64,000 bases of DNA, from the NCBI RefSeq assembly GCF_947507565.1, contig NC_089186.1, positions 2,046,001 through 2,110,000 on the forward strand, in the 5' to 3' direction. Each line of letters starts with the position of its first letter. Position 1 is the stretch's first letter. The stretch is from Oscarella lobularis. Lineage: Eukaryota > Porifera > Homoscleromorpha > Homosclerophorida > Oscarellidae. The notes beneath the pieces are model-generated. The model did no database searches and had not been told where the DNA came from. It was given only the letters and a program-made list of their open reading frames with translations. Both the position numbers and the translations under genes were made by a program. Positions 35,544-47,892 of the stretch are shown in pieces.

Positions 35544-36553
35544 CTACAAAAGACCCCTATCCCAAAGTTTGAGAATCTCTTTGCACGTTCGGTGAAGCGG
35601 AAGGCCCATGACGTTGTAAAAGTCGCCTTGAATCGCCGTCACAAAGGAGCCAGCAACACCTTGAATTCCATAGCTAAAATCATCAGCAGACACGCGCATA
35701 ATAATAATATTAAAATTATTTATTTCTCTGCTACCTTCCCGCTTTGTCCCTGTCAAAATAAACATCGTACTAGTTAATTTCTAAGCTGCAGATGTGCTCT
35801 TACATAGGCTCTTTTGTACTGACGTAATAGTCTATCATATCCCCAGTTATACTAGCAAAATCAACTGTTGTTTCCTCGTGAAACGTTGACAGGGTAAGTC
35901 CAGTATTATCTATATCGAAATCGGTCATTGCGCAGTCGGCTACAGGGTGCTATACCTTTAGAAGGGACACCTAGAGCAACTCCAGAAATCACGGAGTGAG
36001 TTCTACCGCTAAGTCTAAGACAAGTATGCCCTAATGACGCTACTTTAGCCTGCGAAAAACCTTCTACCTGTGCAACATAGACGTGGCATCCTTTTCGCTA
36101 CGAGGCTTCTCCAAAATCTCCCCATCAAGAATCTGAATAAATATTTTGAAAAGAGTCGACACACAATCCTTTCTATTACCACTATACTATCTGCACCAAT
36201 GATGAGATTTGGAGGAGAATTCTCCGCCTATGACGAAGTTTAGATCAATAATTCAGGTCATGTAGCCCACTCCTTACAGCAAGTCTCTGGAAGACTTCCT
36301 CTGTTTTTCCACGAGCCGTTGCCTTGGCATAGTCCCAGGGACGTCCTACGTAGTCACTCTTTAGCAGATTCTCCTCGAAACGAGACGGAACTACCCGAAA
36401 CGACAAGCCCTGAAGCAAGAAACTGCCAGAGAAGTTGACACTCATCTAGTAGAAGACGCATACAGCCATAGATAGAATTTCTCTCCGTCGCGGAGAGCTG
36501 CTTCCCAAAACTATCGATTTAGCGTTGAGTCTCGAGAGAATCGGCCCTAACAT
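35544..36553 (-). CDS. Maf-type nucleotide pyrophosphatase (ASMTL N-terminal-like)
   Basis: Maf proteins hydrolyse non-canonical or excess nucleoside triphosphates (dTTP, UTP, modified bases). The true start is the ATG at 36553. It gives MLGPILSRLNAKSIVLGSSS, and the Maf signature SSSPRRREIL continues across a 50-bp intron (about 36492-36443) into AGLSFRVVPSRFEEN. Later exons have NLIIGADSIVV (about 36205-36170; the catalytic GADT-like site), ILDGEILEKPRSEKDATSML and LSGRTHSVISGVALG-like sequence (about 36130-35960). The last exon gives YGIQGVAGSFVTAIQGDFYN and VMGLPLHR, ending TAG at 35546-35544. The protein stops after the Maf domain, without the methyltransferase domain found in vertebrate ASMTL. 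Tail-to-tail with ORC2 (30 bp). Confidence 0.88.
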
Positions 36554-36603
36554 CGCCGTAATCCTGGTCTAAAGTGATCCGGGAGCCATTGTTCAACCGA
36601 CAA

Positions 36604-38393
36604 ATGCTCAAACTCACGTCCCCCGTCCCAAAACTGCCGTCTCGAGTGCGTCTCGAGCGAAACGTAACGACACTCGGTCGTCAAGCCGACCGCGTGGACG
36701 TGACAATCGATAGCGACGTGTATCGTTGCATGATCAGTCGCGTTCACGCGCGAATCGTTCGCGATCGCGCGTCGAACGCGTACAGCATCCACAGCCAAGG
36801 TCTCAACGGCCTTCTAATAAACCGAATCGTTCGCGATCGAGCCGTTCTCGTCGACGGCGACGAAATAACGTTCGGCGGCGCCGGAGCGGGAAGCGACGTC
36901 GGAAAATTGATCGAGAAGCCAGCGTCGGACATTGTCTACGAATTTCGATCGGTTTACAAGGACGCCGAAGAGGAGGAAAAGGAATTGAAGGAGAAAGAGG
37001 CTGATGTCTCTGGTATTATCTGTTGATGGGTAGGCATCATCTTTTACCTATTTCGTATTGTTTTAGACTGCGACTCGCAAGAGTCTAAGACGGACGCTAA
37101 AGTAGACGCGCAGGTGTTCGAAGATTTGAACGAAGAGTTTATCTGCTCCATCTGTCGTGACCTCATCTGCGTCGCCGTCGCTCTGCCGTGTTCGCACGCC
37201 TTTTGCAAGGACTGCATAGAGACTTGGTTCAAGTACGAAACTCCATGCATATATCCACTATAGAGAAATAGATTCAATCTCCCCTTTTTATATAGAAGAA
37301 CGCGTGACTGCCCCTCCTGTCGAAGCAAGTGCTCCGGAAAACCAGTCCCAGTCAAAGTTCGAATCAATAATAAGGCCCTAAGAATTAAAGATTAGGCCCT
37401 CAATTTAATATTTAGGTCCTGAGAATTAATTAAAGACGAGTGCCTCAATTTAATATTGAGGACCAAAAAATCAAATATTAGGCCCTCAATTTAATATTTA
37501 GGCCCTAAGAATTAAAGATTAGCCCCTCAATTTAATATTTAGGCCCTAAGAATTAAAGATTAGCCCCTCAATTTAATATTTAGGCCCTGAGAATTAAAGA
37601 TTAGGCCCTCAATTTGATATTAAGGCCCAAAGATTAGGCCATCAATTTACTTTATGTGGAAATGTGGCTAGAAGTGTTTTTCTTTTCTTCAGGCTCTTGA
37701 CAATGCGATTGCGCACGTGGCTGCGAAGATTTTATCAGAAGAGGATCAGAAACTTCGTAAGGAAAGAATAGAGGTAGAGAGTTTGTAGAACTAGGCGGGG
37801 CTGCAGTCCTTGGTTATGTTTTCATATATAAGGGGCTACTTGGAAAGAAGAAGAGAGCCTCTCCATCAGCGAAAAAGGACAAGTACGATACATCAAGCAT
37901 TTAGTGAGAGAAAATGAGTTTTCTATTAGACTAGACACTGTCGTGGTGTCGTCGTCTTCCGACGACGACTCAGACGACTCGGACGCCGTACGCGATTTCC
38001 CCGAGACGAAAAGAAATTTTCAAATAATTTTTAGATAATCCACGAACGCTCCTACGGCGTTCAACACGCGTCGAGCGGTCGTTCGCATTGCGTGAGATGC
38101 GATCAAACTATTCGACGAAAGTAAAACGATATACGTAAGTTGAGGACGACTTCTCATTTTGCTGTGTACAGTGACTTGCGGTGGTATCGCACCGCTTTTC
38201 ACGAAAACGGGTTTCTGTATCAGCAGTACTTCCACTTGGATTGTTATCGTCCACCGAGGCACGCTTTTGATGGGGTAGGCGCCAGCGCTGGGGTTCCGCA
38301 ATTTTTTGCTCGTACGTTCTCCTTCTCTGAAAGATTATTTATGAACGTTTGAATCGAGAAGAGATGGAACGCGTTCAGCGAAAGCTCTATTAA
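36604..38393 (+). CDS. FHA-RING-zf-PARP E3 ubiquitin ligase (CHFR/RNF8-related)
   Basis: Start ATG at 36604 (MLKLTSPVPKLPSRVRLERN); the start codon is 50 bp from the divergent Maf gene. An FHA domain (about residues 10-105: TTLGRQADRVDVTI, CMISRVHARIV, GLLINRIVRDRAVLVDGDEI) would bind phosphothreonine. After an acidic segment a C3HC4 RING follows (FICSICRDLI, LPCSHAFCKDCIETWF, DCPSCRSKC; about 37130-37335), as in CHFR and RNF8. A 330-bp intron (from about 37357) holds a piece of the 41-bp satellite family. After a helical stretch and a Ser/Asp-rich linker, exons at about 38034-38120, 38169-38275 and 38334-38393 form a PARP-type zinc finger: SSGRSHCVRCDQTIRRNDLR, then YFHLDCYRPPRH, with Cys-x2-Cys-x27-His-x2-Cys spacing, ending YERLNREEMERVQRKL. 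CHFR ends in a PBZ finger instead. Role in DNA-damage signalling is inferred. Confidence 0.8.
37370..37645. repeat. Short inverted-orientation block of the 41-bp satellite family, intronic
   Basis: About six degenerate units of the form TTAGGCCCTCAATTTAATAT followed by a CCTAAGAATTAAAGA half, the reverse complement of the 1-8290 family. The block lies wholly inside an intron of the FHA-RING gene. Confidence 0.9.
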
Positions 38394-39205
38394 TTAAGTT
38401 ACAAAAAAACGTTTTAATTAAAACTGCCTCTCTCTTTTTTCATGCAGAGGCAGCGCGGTTGTAAGTGCAGAGAAAATAGTTAATTGTTTGAATGATTAGC
38501 ATAGAAGAAGTTTAAGAGATCAGGACCTGTGCAAAAGAAGACTTGCAGGTTCGAGATTCTGAATAAATCGACCTATCGCCGACCCCTCTAACTAAAACGT
38601 TATGTATCGAATGCCGCGTTCGTTCTCGCGAATTTGTGACTCGAATTTATGAGTCATAGGCTCTTTTATTGGATGTTGCCTCCCCTCCAAACCTCAAATA
38701 TAAGAAATGCATAGCTATTAATTAAAGCAAAGGCGGGCCCCTGAGAGCGTGTCAAATATTTGAGATAGGTAACAGTTATGAAAAGTAGAGGGTCAGAATA
38801 CGAACGCTCCTAGACTGTAGAAATGAGTCCTATTGATGCGGAGGCCGGGTGTTGTACAGATGGTCGGCATTTTTCTGTGGGCTGCGCTAGGGGAGTGTTC
38901 GCTGTCTTTGAAGTGCCGCGCTCTAACGATTCTCTACGAATTGACTCGCTTTCCAACTTCAAACTTTAATAATCTTCCACGTGTTTTGATTTCGAAGGCC
39001 TGACTTTCGCGTTTTCATTTTAACCTGAAAGCACTTCGTTTCGACCGATGTCCAATTCGTCGTGTACGTCATCAGAACATCCGCTCACGAGATTTTTCAA
39101 ACCTCGTGCTTTCAGCCGGAGAGAACTGGACCGAGGTTCAAACCTCGCTTGATTAATATCCGATTTACCGAATCCTTATTCTCTCTAGATTTCTCCCCCA
39201 CGCTA
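38394..39205. other. Intergenic and 5' region of the receptor gene, no gene seen
   Basis: No supported coding sequence. The last 200 bp open in frame with the receptor start, but have no signal-peptide character, so the ATG at 39206 is preferred. Confidence 0.55.
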
Positions 39206-42200
39206 ATGGCAAGACCTCGCTGCCTTCTCGCAGCCAGTCTCCTTCTCTCGCTAGTCCTCTTCGCCCGGGGGCAGTCTGGTTACACGACGGATGAGTGCGA
39301 AGACCTGATACCACCCGGGCTCTCGCAGCAGAATCGAGGCGTAGGAGACTTTCCCTACATCATAAGCGTGGCAACTACAAACGGAAGTGTTGTCGCGAGC
39401 TATCGTCCCTCTCGAACCTATATTGGTATACCCCTGTTCTCGCTTTCTCACCGTACTAACTTGCTATGGGCTTCTCTCTATAGTTTCTTTACTCGACGTC
39501 TCGGTCTCTAAGAGGACGTACGTGGCGTTTCTCTTGCAGGCTCGAGCAGATACCAGTCGCGCTATTGGACGATTTGCTGAAGACGCGCTTGCTCGGACTC
39601 TCACCTGCTCAAGTGTCAACGTATGCAACGGACGAATATAAGTCAAAATACTGAGGCCTTTCTTAGGACTCGGTGACCAATAGAAATATCATGGGTCAGC
39701 TACCGTATTCGAAAATCTCGGTTATGTGGAAAGCACCTGATCAGTATACTACGGATACTATTTGCTTTACGTGAGTTGGACTTCGTTAGAGGGGGGGTTG
39801 CTTAGTCCTCACATCTCTCTGTTTCAGAGCCAGTGTGGTGGACTCGAATAGCAGTTGGTTTATATTGAATGACACCTGTATCAGTCGCTTTGGTTGGGAT
39901 ACAAATATTGATTACTTAGAAAAAGTATTTAGTTTATTTTTTCTAGTTTCTTGTTCGCCGAGTCCGTGTCAAAATGGAGGCAATTGCTCTGTTGTCAACG
40001 GAACGTTTCACTGTGCTTGCCCCTATTCTTATCTTCCTCCGTTCTGTGAAAAGAAATCCTGTTAGACATTTTATAAATTTGACGTATGTAAGATGTTTAT
40101 ATTCTCTTTCGTTTTTAGCTTGTTTGCCAAATCCTTGTGCAAACGGTGGCAGCTGCGTTTCGCGGTCATCAGCTAGAGGTTTCTATTGCCAGTGCGCCGA
40201 AAACTTTGCAGGCGAAATATGCCAGTCTCCCGTCCCATACTCGTACGGACTGTCTGTCAAATTGGACAGAAATCGAACGACTGTTAGCTGGAATAGCAGC
40301 GCAATAGCGGCCCTTTTCAATTCCTCCACCTCGTTCCGCACTATTTCGGTTCTCTACGGCATCTCTCCGGGTCCCGTTTTTGTTCCAGAACAAATTGACC
40401 TTCCAGGCGTGGCGAATGGCGTCACGATTACTGATTTGCTTCCAGGATTCAGCTACGACTTGACAGTGAAATTCGTACCGACGAATCAGCTTGAAGTGTC
40501 GTCAGTCTTGGTTGCTGGAAATTTTACAACTCCTTCAAGTAGACCTTTAGCATACATAGAATCTTCTACTACGATCGTTTTATTCGTAGACTGCTCTGCG
40601 GGCAAATACGGGTCGAATTGCTCGGAAGACTGCGGCTGTCTTTCGGTGACAAACGTGGGGACGTGCAATCTTCAGACAGGACGTTGCTACTGCAGAAAAT
40701 ACGGAGGCAAGTCATCAGATAACGGTTTTTTTGCTCTTGTCACTCTTTCCTTGCAGATAATGTCAATGGCCTGGATGTCATTAGGGCTCCTGTAGTTCGC
40801 ATTGAGTCCGTGAGTCGGCACAGTGTCGCTATCTCAGTCAATTTAAATGACACCCTGCTCGGAGTATCGGATTTGAATTATACCGTACTATTTGTCGAGG
40901 GCCGAATTGATCGGTCGGGCGTTTCAAGGCGACGTACTACCGACTCGTGGAACTCCGTCCTGTGCACTGGCTCTCCCAAGAAATGTGAAATTCAGTATTT
41001 GACAGCCGGTCAAGACTACAGTCTCGCCGTAGAGATGTCCTACGCAACTCCCAAGTCTGGTTTCGGTCCCTCAGCTAGTTGCCTTTCAGGAGTTGTCTCA
41101 TTTCGAACGGAAGAGCCAGGTAAGAGAAAACAGATCAGTTATATTGACCGTAGTTTGATCTGATGCTAATTAGAGTGCCCTTCCTTGTGCGATTGCACCG
41201 AAGAATCGCACGGAGTCTATCCGTACACTGGAGCGTTTCTGCACGTGAATTGCAGCTACCGTGGACTCGCTCACGTTCCGAGAAACCTGTCAAACGCGAC
41301 GACCCACTTGTGCGAATGCCTCATCTGCTTTTTTATTACCCTTATGCCGAGCATTGTAGAGACCTCGCTGGTAATTCGCTGGGCGGTCTGGATCCCCTTG
41401 AACTGATGCCTCTTACGTCGCTTCTCTATTTGTATGTGGATACCTGTCGTGACCACACGTCTAATTCCCGTTTCAGGAATCTCTCTAATGCTGGGTTGGG
41501 TCGCCTAGGAAATGAACCATTCAAAGGCCTAAACATTGCTATATTGTACGTGTACATTTCACCTCGTGTTTTAGATATTTTTCAAGCAGTCTTTTCTTGC
41601 AGGGATCTCTCGCACAACGGTCTCTCTGACGACGATTTATTATGCGTATCGTTTCAAGGAATGAATCCGACGCTCACCTATTTGTACAGATAGCGTTTTG
41701 GTGTATATAAGTCTAATTTCTTTTTTTGTCTAAGATATTTGCAGCACAACGATCTGAATGCTATAGAGACTTGCAAAGACGATCAAGTCTCTGGAGCCAA
41801 GAAAGCCTTTTCATCTCTTCTTTATATGTAAGTTGAAAGCATCAGCTTATTGCCTTTCTCTAGAGGGCTTTTCAACTATCATAGAGACTTGAGTCACTGT
41901 GACATCACTCAGCTGTCAACGGATTTTCTAAAACTAATGCCAAATCTTTTCTACCTGTAAGCACCGATAAAGAGAGTCTTCCCCTCAATATAGTATCATA
42001 CGGATTTAGGTATTTACAGTTCAACAGCTTAAGTGTTTTTCCTACCGTAGCTCTGAGGCAATTGAAAAGTCTGACGGTCTTGTAAGTTGTAGAAAAACCA
42101 GTCGAGGATTGTGTAATGGAATGTGATTCAGAGATGTTGGTCACAATGACTTTACCTCCGTTGATGCAGACGCCTTCTCGGCTGACCTTTCCACGCTGTA

Positions 42201-45200
42201 TGTTGAATAGTAGTACTAGATACCTAACTAGGAAATAATATCTCCAATCGCAGATATCTTAATGACAATCAGATAAGGGACATTCCTTCCGGCGCATTCA
42301 CGAACGCAAAAAATCTTTACGTCCTGTAAGTAATACTTTAGAAGATGACATTACCTGAGGTTTGACGTGCATATATTGCCAGTGACTTGTCAAACAACAA
42401 CCTTCAAAATTTTGACAAAAAACTCTTGTTCAATCTCACATACTTAAGTCAATTGTAAGCAAAGGTTTCTCTCGATTTTCTTTTTCTATTCTTTGCGTAG
42501 AAATTTGAGAGGCAACGGTATTCGTTTTCTTGCTCCAGGCCTGCTGTCTACAAATCCTTATATCAGAACTCTGTTAGTATACGTTTACTAGTGAAAGCTG
42601 TTTCATCAGTTTTCTCTTGCAGGGACATTAGCAATAACGGTCTGGCTGAATTGGATCCGCGGCTATTTCATGGCCTCACGATGCTCGGATTTCTGTATGG
42701 AAAGATGATGCAAATCTCGTTGTCTTATATGTTATTGCTTACAGATACTGCGACGGCAACGCGTTTAATTGCGACTGCGCCAAAACCTGGGCGTACAACT
42801 TTAACTGGACTATCAATCAAGTTCCTGTAACCCAATTCAATTCCAGCTATAACTGCAGTAAGTGGACAGCCAACGTGAATTAGAGGACGTGAGAAACAGA
42901 TGATCCTAGGCTGTACTGACTGCAAAACGACGTGTCCGGCTGATTGTGACCAAATCAGCAGTAAATTAACTTGCAGAGCGATTACTGCTGGATGCAGTTG
43001 CTTTCAGTCCTCAGTTGCAAAGTGTCCGAATTTCGCTACCTTAGGCAAGAGAAATCAAGTTGTTCGCTTCTTTTAAATTCCTACCTATTAGATACCTGTG
43101 GGTCGAGTCCGTGCATGAACGGCGGAAGCTGCACGATTCTCAATAACAGATACAAATGCATTTGTCCTTTTGATTACGAGGGACAGCAGTGCGAAACGAA
43201 ACTTAGTAAGACGCGAGACTTCCGTATATGGAATACTCTTGACTCACGACGTAATATAGATTGCCAGCCAAATCCGTGTCTAAATCGCGGTCGTTGCTAC
43301 GAAAGACGAGGGGGTCGATACAGTTGTTCGTGCAAGGACGGATACGCCGGCGATCGTTGCGAAATAGGTTTTGCTGATTTTTAATAATTTTGGTTTAGTA
43401 AAGAGTCGTCTTGATTTTAGAAATTCCGTACGACTACGGAATCAGTGTGATGTCTTTGTCAGAGTACAATGCCTCGGTGTCGTGGAACATTGGCAATATC
43501 TCGCGTTTGCTAAACGATTCGGTTCTCAATTCGTATCTCTCCTACGGCATCAAGACTCAATATGGATCGTTGCCTAAAGTCGGGGCCAGCGTTTCCAAAG
43601 GCGCATCGTCTGCCGTCTTGACAGACGTGAGGCCTGGATTTGAGTACGTACTCGAATTGACTGTCATCTTGGGAGGCTCCAAATCAGCTACTATAATCGG
43701 AACGTACACACAGCCTTCAGGTACGGGAGAAAATAAAAGGCCTTGCTTGGCCTTGCTTATAGTTCAATTGTTCTAGATTGTCCGACTGGAACGTATGGAA
43801 AAATCGATAACTGTACACTCAAATGCCCCTGTTCTACGTCAAATAACGTCGGCTCGTGTGACGTTGACAATGGTCAGTGCTTCTGCCAAAACAAGACAGG
43901 TATTGTACCAACATTTTGCGACGAAAGACTAATAAGAGCGTTTCTTTCAGCGGACGCCATAGGAACGAGTGTTATAAGAGCTCCCCTTCTTCGGGTCATC
44001 GACGTTGGAGAAGATCACGTCAACGTTTCGATTGACCATAGCCAATTTCCTGGATATTTTGATTTGATCGTTCTTTTTTTCCCCAACTGGCAACTACCAG
44101 AATACCTTGTTAACTACTGGTTTAACGTCAACTGCACTGGAAGGGAAGCGTCGTGCAGGATCCCTCACCTATCCTCCGGAACGAAGTACTCACTCGCCGT
44201 TCAAGCAACGTACTCTCGAGGACAAAGATTAGGCGTTGGAGAATGCGTCTCCGGTGCTGTTTATACGACGACCACTAAGGGCTGTAAGTCTTCTATTGCT
44301 TGATTTTTTCTTGCCAAACTGTCTGGTCTAGTTTGCCCCAAGGAGTGCGTTTGCAATGAGGATATTGGGTCGTTTCGAGGAACGACGCCGTCTCCGAATC
44401 GATTCTATTATGTTGATTGTTCTAATAAAAGCTTGAAAGCGATACCATCGAAATTTTCACCCAAAACAACTCACCTGTCAGTTCTATTGCCGTTTGATTA
44501 TTGGACTAAAAATTTTGCTGTATGATTTCAACAGGTTTTTGGATAGAAACGCTATCACTTTTTTTCCCTCTGGAGCATTTGATAATATGCCTTTTCTCAT
44601 TCTATTGTAAGCGAACGTAAGATTTTTTCTAGAGCATATTCATTTCTTTTTTTAGAAATTTGTCGCGAAATGCCATCTCTAAAATCTCGGGGTCCCCATT
44701 CGCTGGCCTGTCTTTGGGAGTACTGTAAGTCTGATAAGCGATTCAGCGACGTAGGACGATGCCTTTCTGTGTAGAGACCTCTCGTCTAACAAACTACCCG
44801 ACGGCCAAGCATTTTGTAGAGCATTTACCAATCTAACAGCCGCCAGTCTTCTGTACGTTTTTTTCTCCACTAAGCACTGAGATATTTCCTGGGTGTCATT
44901 GATTTGTCTTTAGAAATTTGCAGAGTAACAGCCTGACTGACTTAAACTGCAATGCGGTCGGAAGCTTTGTGTACTCGCTTAGACAAATGTGCGTCGACTC
45001 TCTCTATTTTCTCGGAGTCGTTGGGCTCATTGTGATTTGTAGTGATCTTTCGTATAATATGCTCAAGTCGAAGACTATTGGCATTGTTCGCTATTCCAAT
45101 CGTCTGTCTTCACTGTAAGTGTCGTTGTGAATATTTGGTGCGTTCCTTAGTTGTCGTTTTGCAGGAAATTGCGTCACAACGCTTTCGACGATGTTCCTAC

Positions 45201-47549
45201 TTCTGAATTGCAGGCAGCTACAGATCTGGCTCATTTGTAAGACGATTGGCTAGGCTTTTATTCCGCCAGTATTATTTGTTTACAAACAGAGATCTGAGTC
45301 ACAATTCCATCACATTCATTGGTGACGAAACCATTCCTAATTCAGAACTTGGACGACTGTGCGAGAGATTTTCGATGATGCATTTATATGTCTGACGTTT
45401 TTATCTGCGTAGGTATCTGCAAAGCAACAAAATTAGCAGAATCGATAGCGGTTCCTTCAGAAACATGACTGGACTCTTGATACTGTGAGAAGACGGCAAC
45501 GCGAGGAAACAAAAAAAAATCACCGTCATTTTAGAGATCTTTCATACAACAGCGTTGCATATTTACACGCGGAATTGTTTGTCAACTGCACCTATCTTCA
45601 GCATCTGTAAGCCATCGATGCCACTGTTTGTTGGAAGTACAGTTTATCTTCCTATTTAGATCGCTTGCGGAGAATCAAATTCAATACGTTCCTCCTGGTC
45701 TATTTTCTAATAACCAGCTTATGAGAGTCTTGTAAGTTTAGCTCTTATCGTAGCTTTGCTTAGCAGAGTTTAGTTGGTCTACAGTGATATCAGCAACAAT
45801 TCTGTAAGCGAAGTCGATCCAAGGGCATTCGTTGGACCATACTCAATTAGCACTTTGTAATATACTGAATATTAATTTTTTTTGCGCAGTTCTAATGCGC
45901 TATTATTACAGGAACTGCGAAGGAAATCCTTTCAACTGCGACTGTGCCAGGCAGTGGGCACTGAATAGTTCTTGGACGAGTTATCGAATCATTCCAACGG
46001 ACTTAGCCCCACATCAGTGCGGTTAGTCTACTACTTTGCGAATAAAATACGTCAGCGCGGACTGATCTTGTTTTTAGCTTGCCACACGGGTCTTTGTACA
46101 GGTCTGTGTCGTATTTGCCGGCTGGTAAGGATTCACCCAAAGTGTCGGTCAGTGTCAAGCGGCTGCAGTTGCTTCTCGTCGTCAGTCCAACGCTGCCCCG
46201 ATTTCGATCCAATAATTACTTTCCCAACGTCAAGAACTCGCACGACGATGCAAAAGCCAACGACGAGTTCGCCCAGTTCTATTTCTATTTCTCCCCGTTC
46301 CAGTAGACCGTCTGTTTTTATTTCTCCAAGTTCCAGTAGTAGTGTTGTTCTACCCCGTACTGACGCCGGCACGATTCCTGCCACGGATGCCAGAAGGGAA
46401 GGAACTGTGATCGCCACTCAGCCATCTTCTTCATCTGGTGGTGCATCACCTGCTATCTATGCAGGAGTTGGCGTTGGAGTACTCGTTGTCATCGCAGTCA
46501 TCATTATTGTTGTCTACTGCTTACGGTAATAATAGCAGTTTGGCCCAAACCGCCAAGCAGTGAATGTCCTTTTAGGAAAAAATCCAAGAGAGTGGACTTG
46601 AATGAAGCCAGTGCCCTCAGCACTCAAGCGGGGCACGGTTTGAATGAATACAGGTACTCCGTACGTGCAGGCCTTTATTCTCTTACCGGCTTTGTTCTGT
46701 AGTTCTCAAAGAGTCGCTTCTGTTAGCTATGCGAAAACAGGTATCTATAGGCCATTGAGTGATCGACTGGGTTAATTTTTCGTTTATTTACGCACAGTGG
46801 AAACAAAATTGGAAAGCGATTACGAAAAACCGGATAAGCGAAAATTGACAAACGATTACGAAAAGCCGGATAAACGAAAATTGACGAACGAATACGAAAA
46901 GCCTGAAAAGCCATCCTATCTTACCCCCACCGACGGCGTTCACTTGGAAAACGACTACGAGACGGACCCCGGCCGAGAGAAAACATATACGACGCTCAAG
47001 GCGTCGTCCATGGAACCCGAAGCAACGTATCAGACGACGGGGAAGGGAGCATCGAACTACGCCAAGCTGAATCCTGGGAGTAGGATCGCCGAATCGTTCT
47101 ACGAAGAGACGAAGAAATCGGACCACGACTATCGGGAGCTGGATAAACGCGAGTCTCACTACGCCGGATTGACCGGCGAAGAGACGGCGGCACCGGGATA
47201 CGCAAAGACAAAGAGAATCGACGACAACGACTATTACGAACCGGCTTCCAAAGGTGGTAAAGGAAGGTACGCCGATCTTCTCCCCGGCGGCAGGACTAAG
47301 GTCGATTCCTACGCGGCGGTATCGAGAGTTGACAAGGATGGGTATCTCGATTCAGATAATGTTAGCAAGGCCTTGTCTCAAAGTTTGGCTCCGCGTCGAC
47401 TTGAAATTGGAAATCCGATGTACGAAAAACCCGTTGGTTTGTTGACCAACGATGCGGGCTACGCCGAACTTGCGAAGGATCAGGACGACGACTACAAGGA
47501 GCCGGGCTACGCGAGCGCAAATCGCGGCGGTGGAGCTCAGCTGGGATGA
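39206..47549 (+). CDS. Large type I receptor: Reeler, then two EGF-EGF-FN3-EGF-FN3-LRR modules, TM, tyrosine-rich tail
   Basis: Start ATG 39206 gives a signal peptide (MARPRCLLAASLLLSLVLFA). A Reeler-type domain follows (AFLLQARADTSRAIGRF, TLTCSSVN, VMWKAP, FTASVVDSNSSWF). Module 1: two EGFs (about 39950-40063, 40120-40225), FN3 (40230-40540), a laminin-like EGF (DCSAGKYGSNCSEDCGC), FN3 (40780-41120), an LRR N-cap (CPSLCDC, 41174), about a dozen one-exon LRRs and an LRR C-cap (GNAFNCDCAKTW, about 42750). Module 2 repeats this order: EGFs 43095-43365, FN3 43420-43720, EGF 43778-43900, FN3 43955-44275, LRR N-cap (CPKECVCNED, 44335), LRRs, C-cap (GNPFNCDCARQW, 45920). A Ser/Thr-rich stalk and a membrane helix (IYAGVGVGVLVVIAVIIIVV, about 46455-46520) precede a cytoplasmic tail (46576-47549) rich in YEKP, YxxL and YYEP motifs. 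I know no named orthologue. The role as an adhesion or immune-type receptor is inference. Confidence 0.82.
46797..46910 (+). repeat. Coding tandem repeat DYEKPDKRKLTN in receptor tail
   Basis: Three near-identical 36-bp coding units give DYEKPDKRKLTN-type repeats, each offering one YxxP tyrosine motif. The third unit is diverged (YEKPEKPS). Confidence 0.85.
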
Positions 47550-47892
47550 CCTCCAATCCATACTCGACTCCTATGATCGCCAGAGATTCTTCACTTTCTA
47601 ATCGATCTTCGAAACCGTCTGCTATATATCATGCCTACACGCTATTGATAGCTCACTGTGTCCGCTTATGGTCTACTGTATGCTGCTTGATATTATCTAT
47701 ATGTTTTCCAAAACGTCAGCAGGTCTTATTTGGAAATAACAGGCTACTCATAGAGTATTTAGGTCAGTTTTCTACAGTCGTGGTTGCATTTCACCGCAGC
47801 GGATCAAATTATCAGTTTCAAATTCTTTATTTAATTGGTTCGGGCCTTATCCGGGTCATTCATTTCTACTGGAGCCTTTTTCTCGCTTTTCT
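47550..47892. other. Intergenic between receptor and TRAF genes
   Basis: The sequence is open in the TRAF frame for about 110 codons upstream of 47893, but is AT-rich and hydrophobic with no family match; it is taken as the receptor 3' end plus TRAF promoter. Nothing else seen. Confidence 0.5.

Noticed and set aside
36245-36445. Maf gene starting at the ATG at 36445
   Set aside because: That ATG lies inside the 50-bp intron; removing the intron restores the SSSPRRREIL signature from an ATG at 36553.
36574-36603. Upstream GTG start for the FHA-RING gene
   Set aside because: Non-ATG; the first ATG in frame, at 36604, suits the FHA domain.
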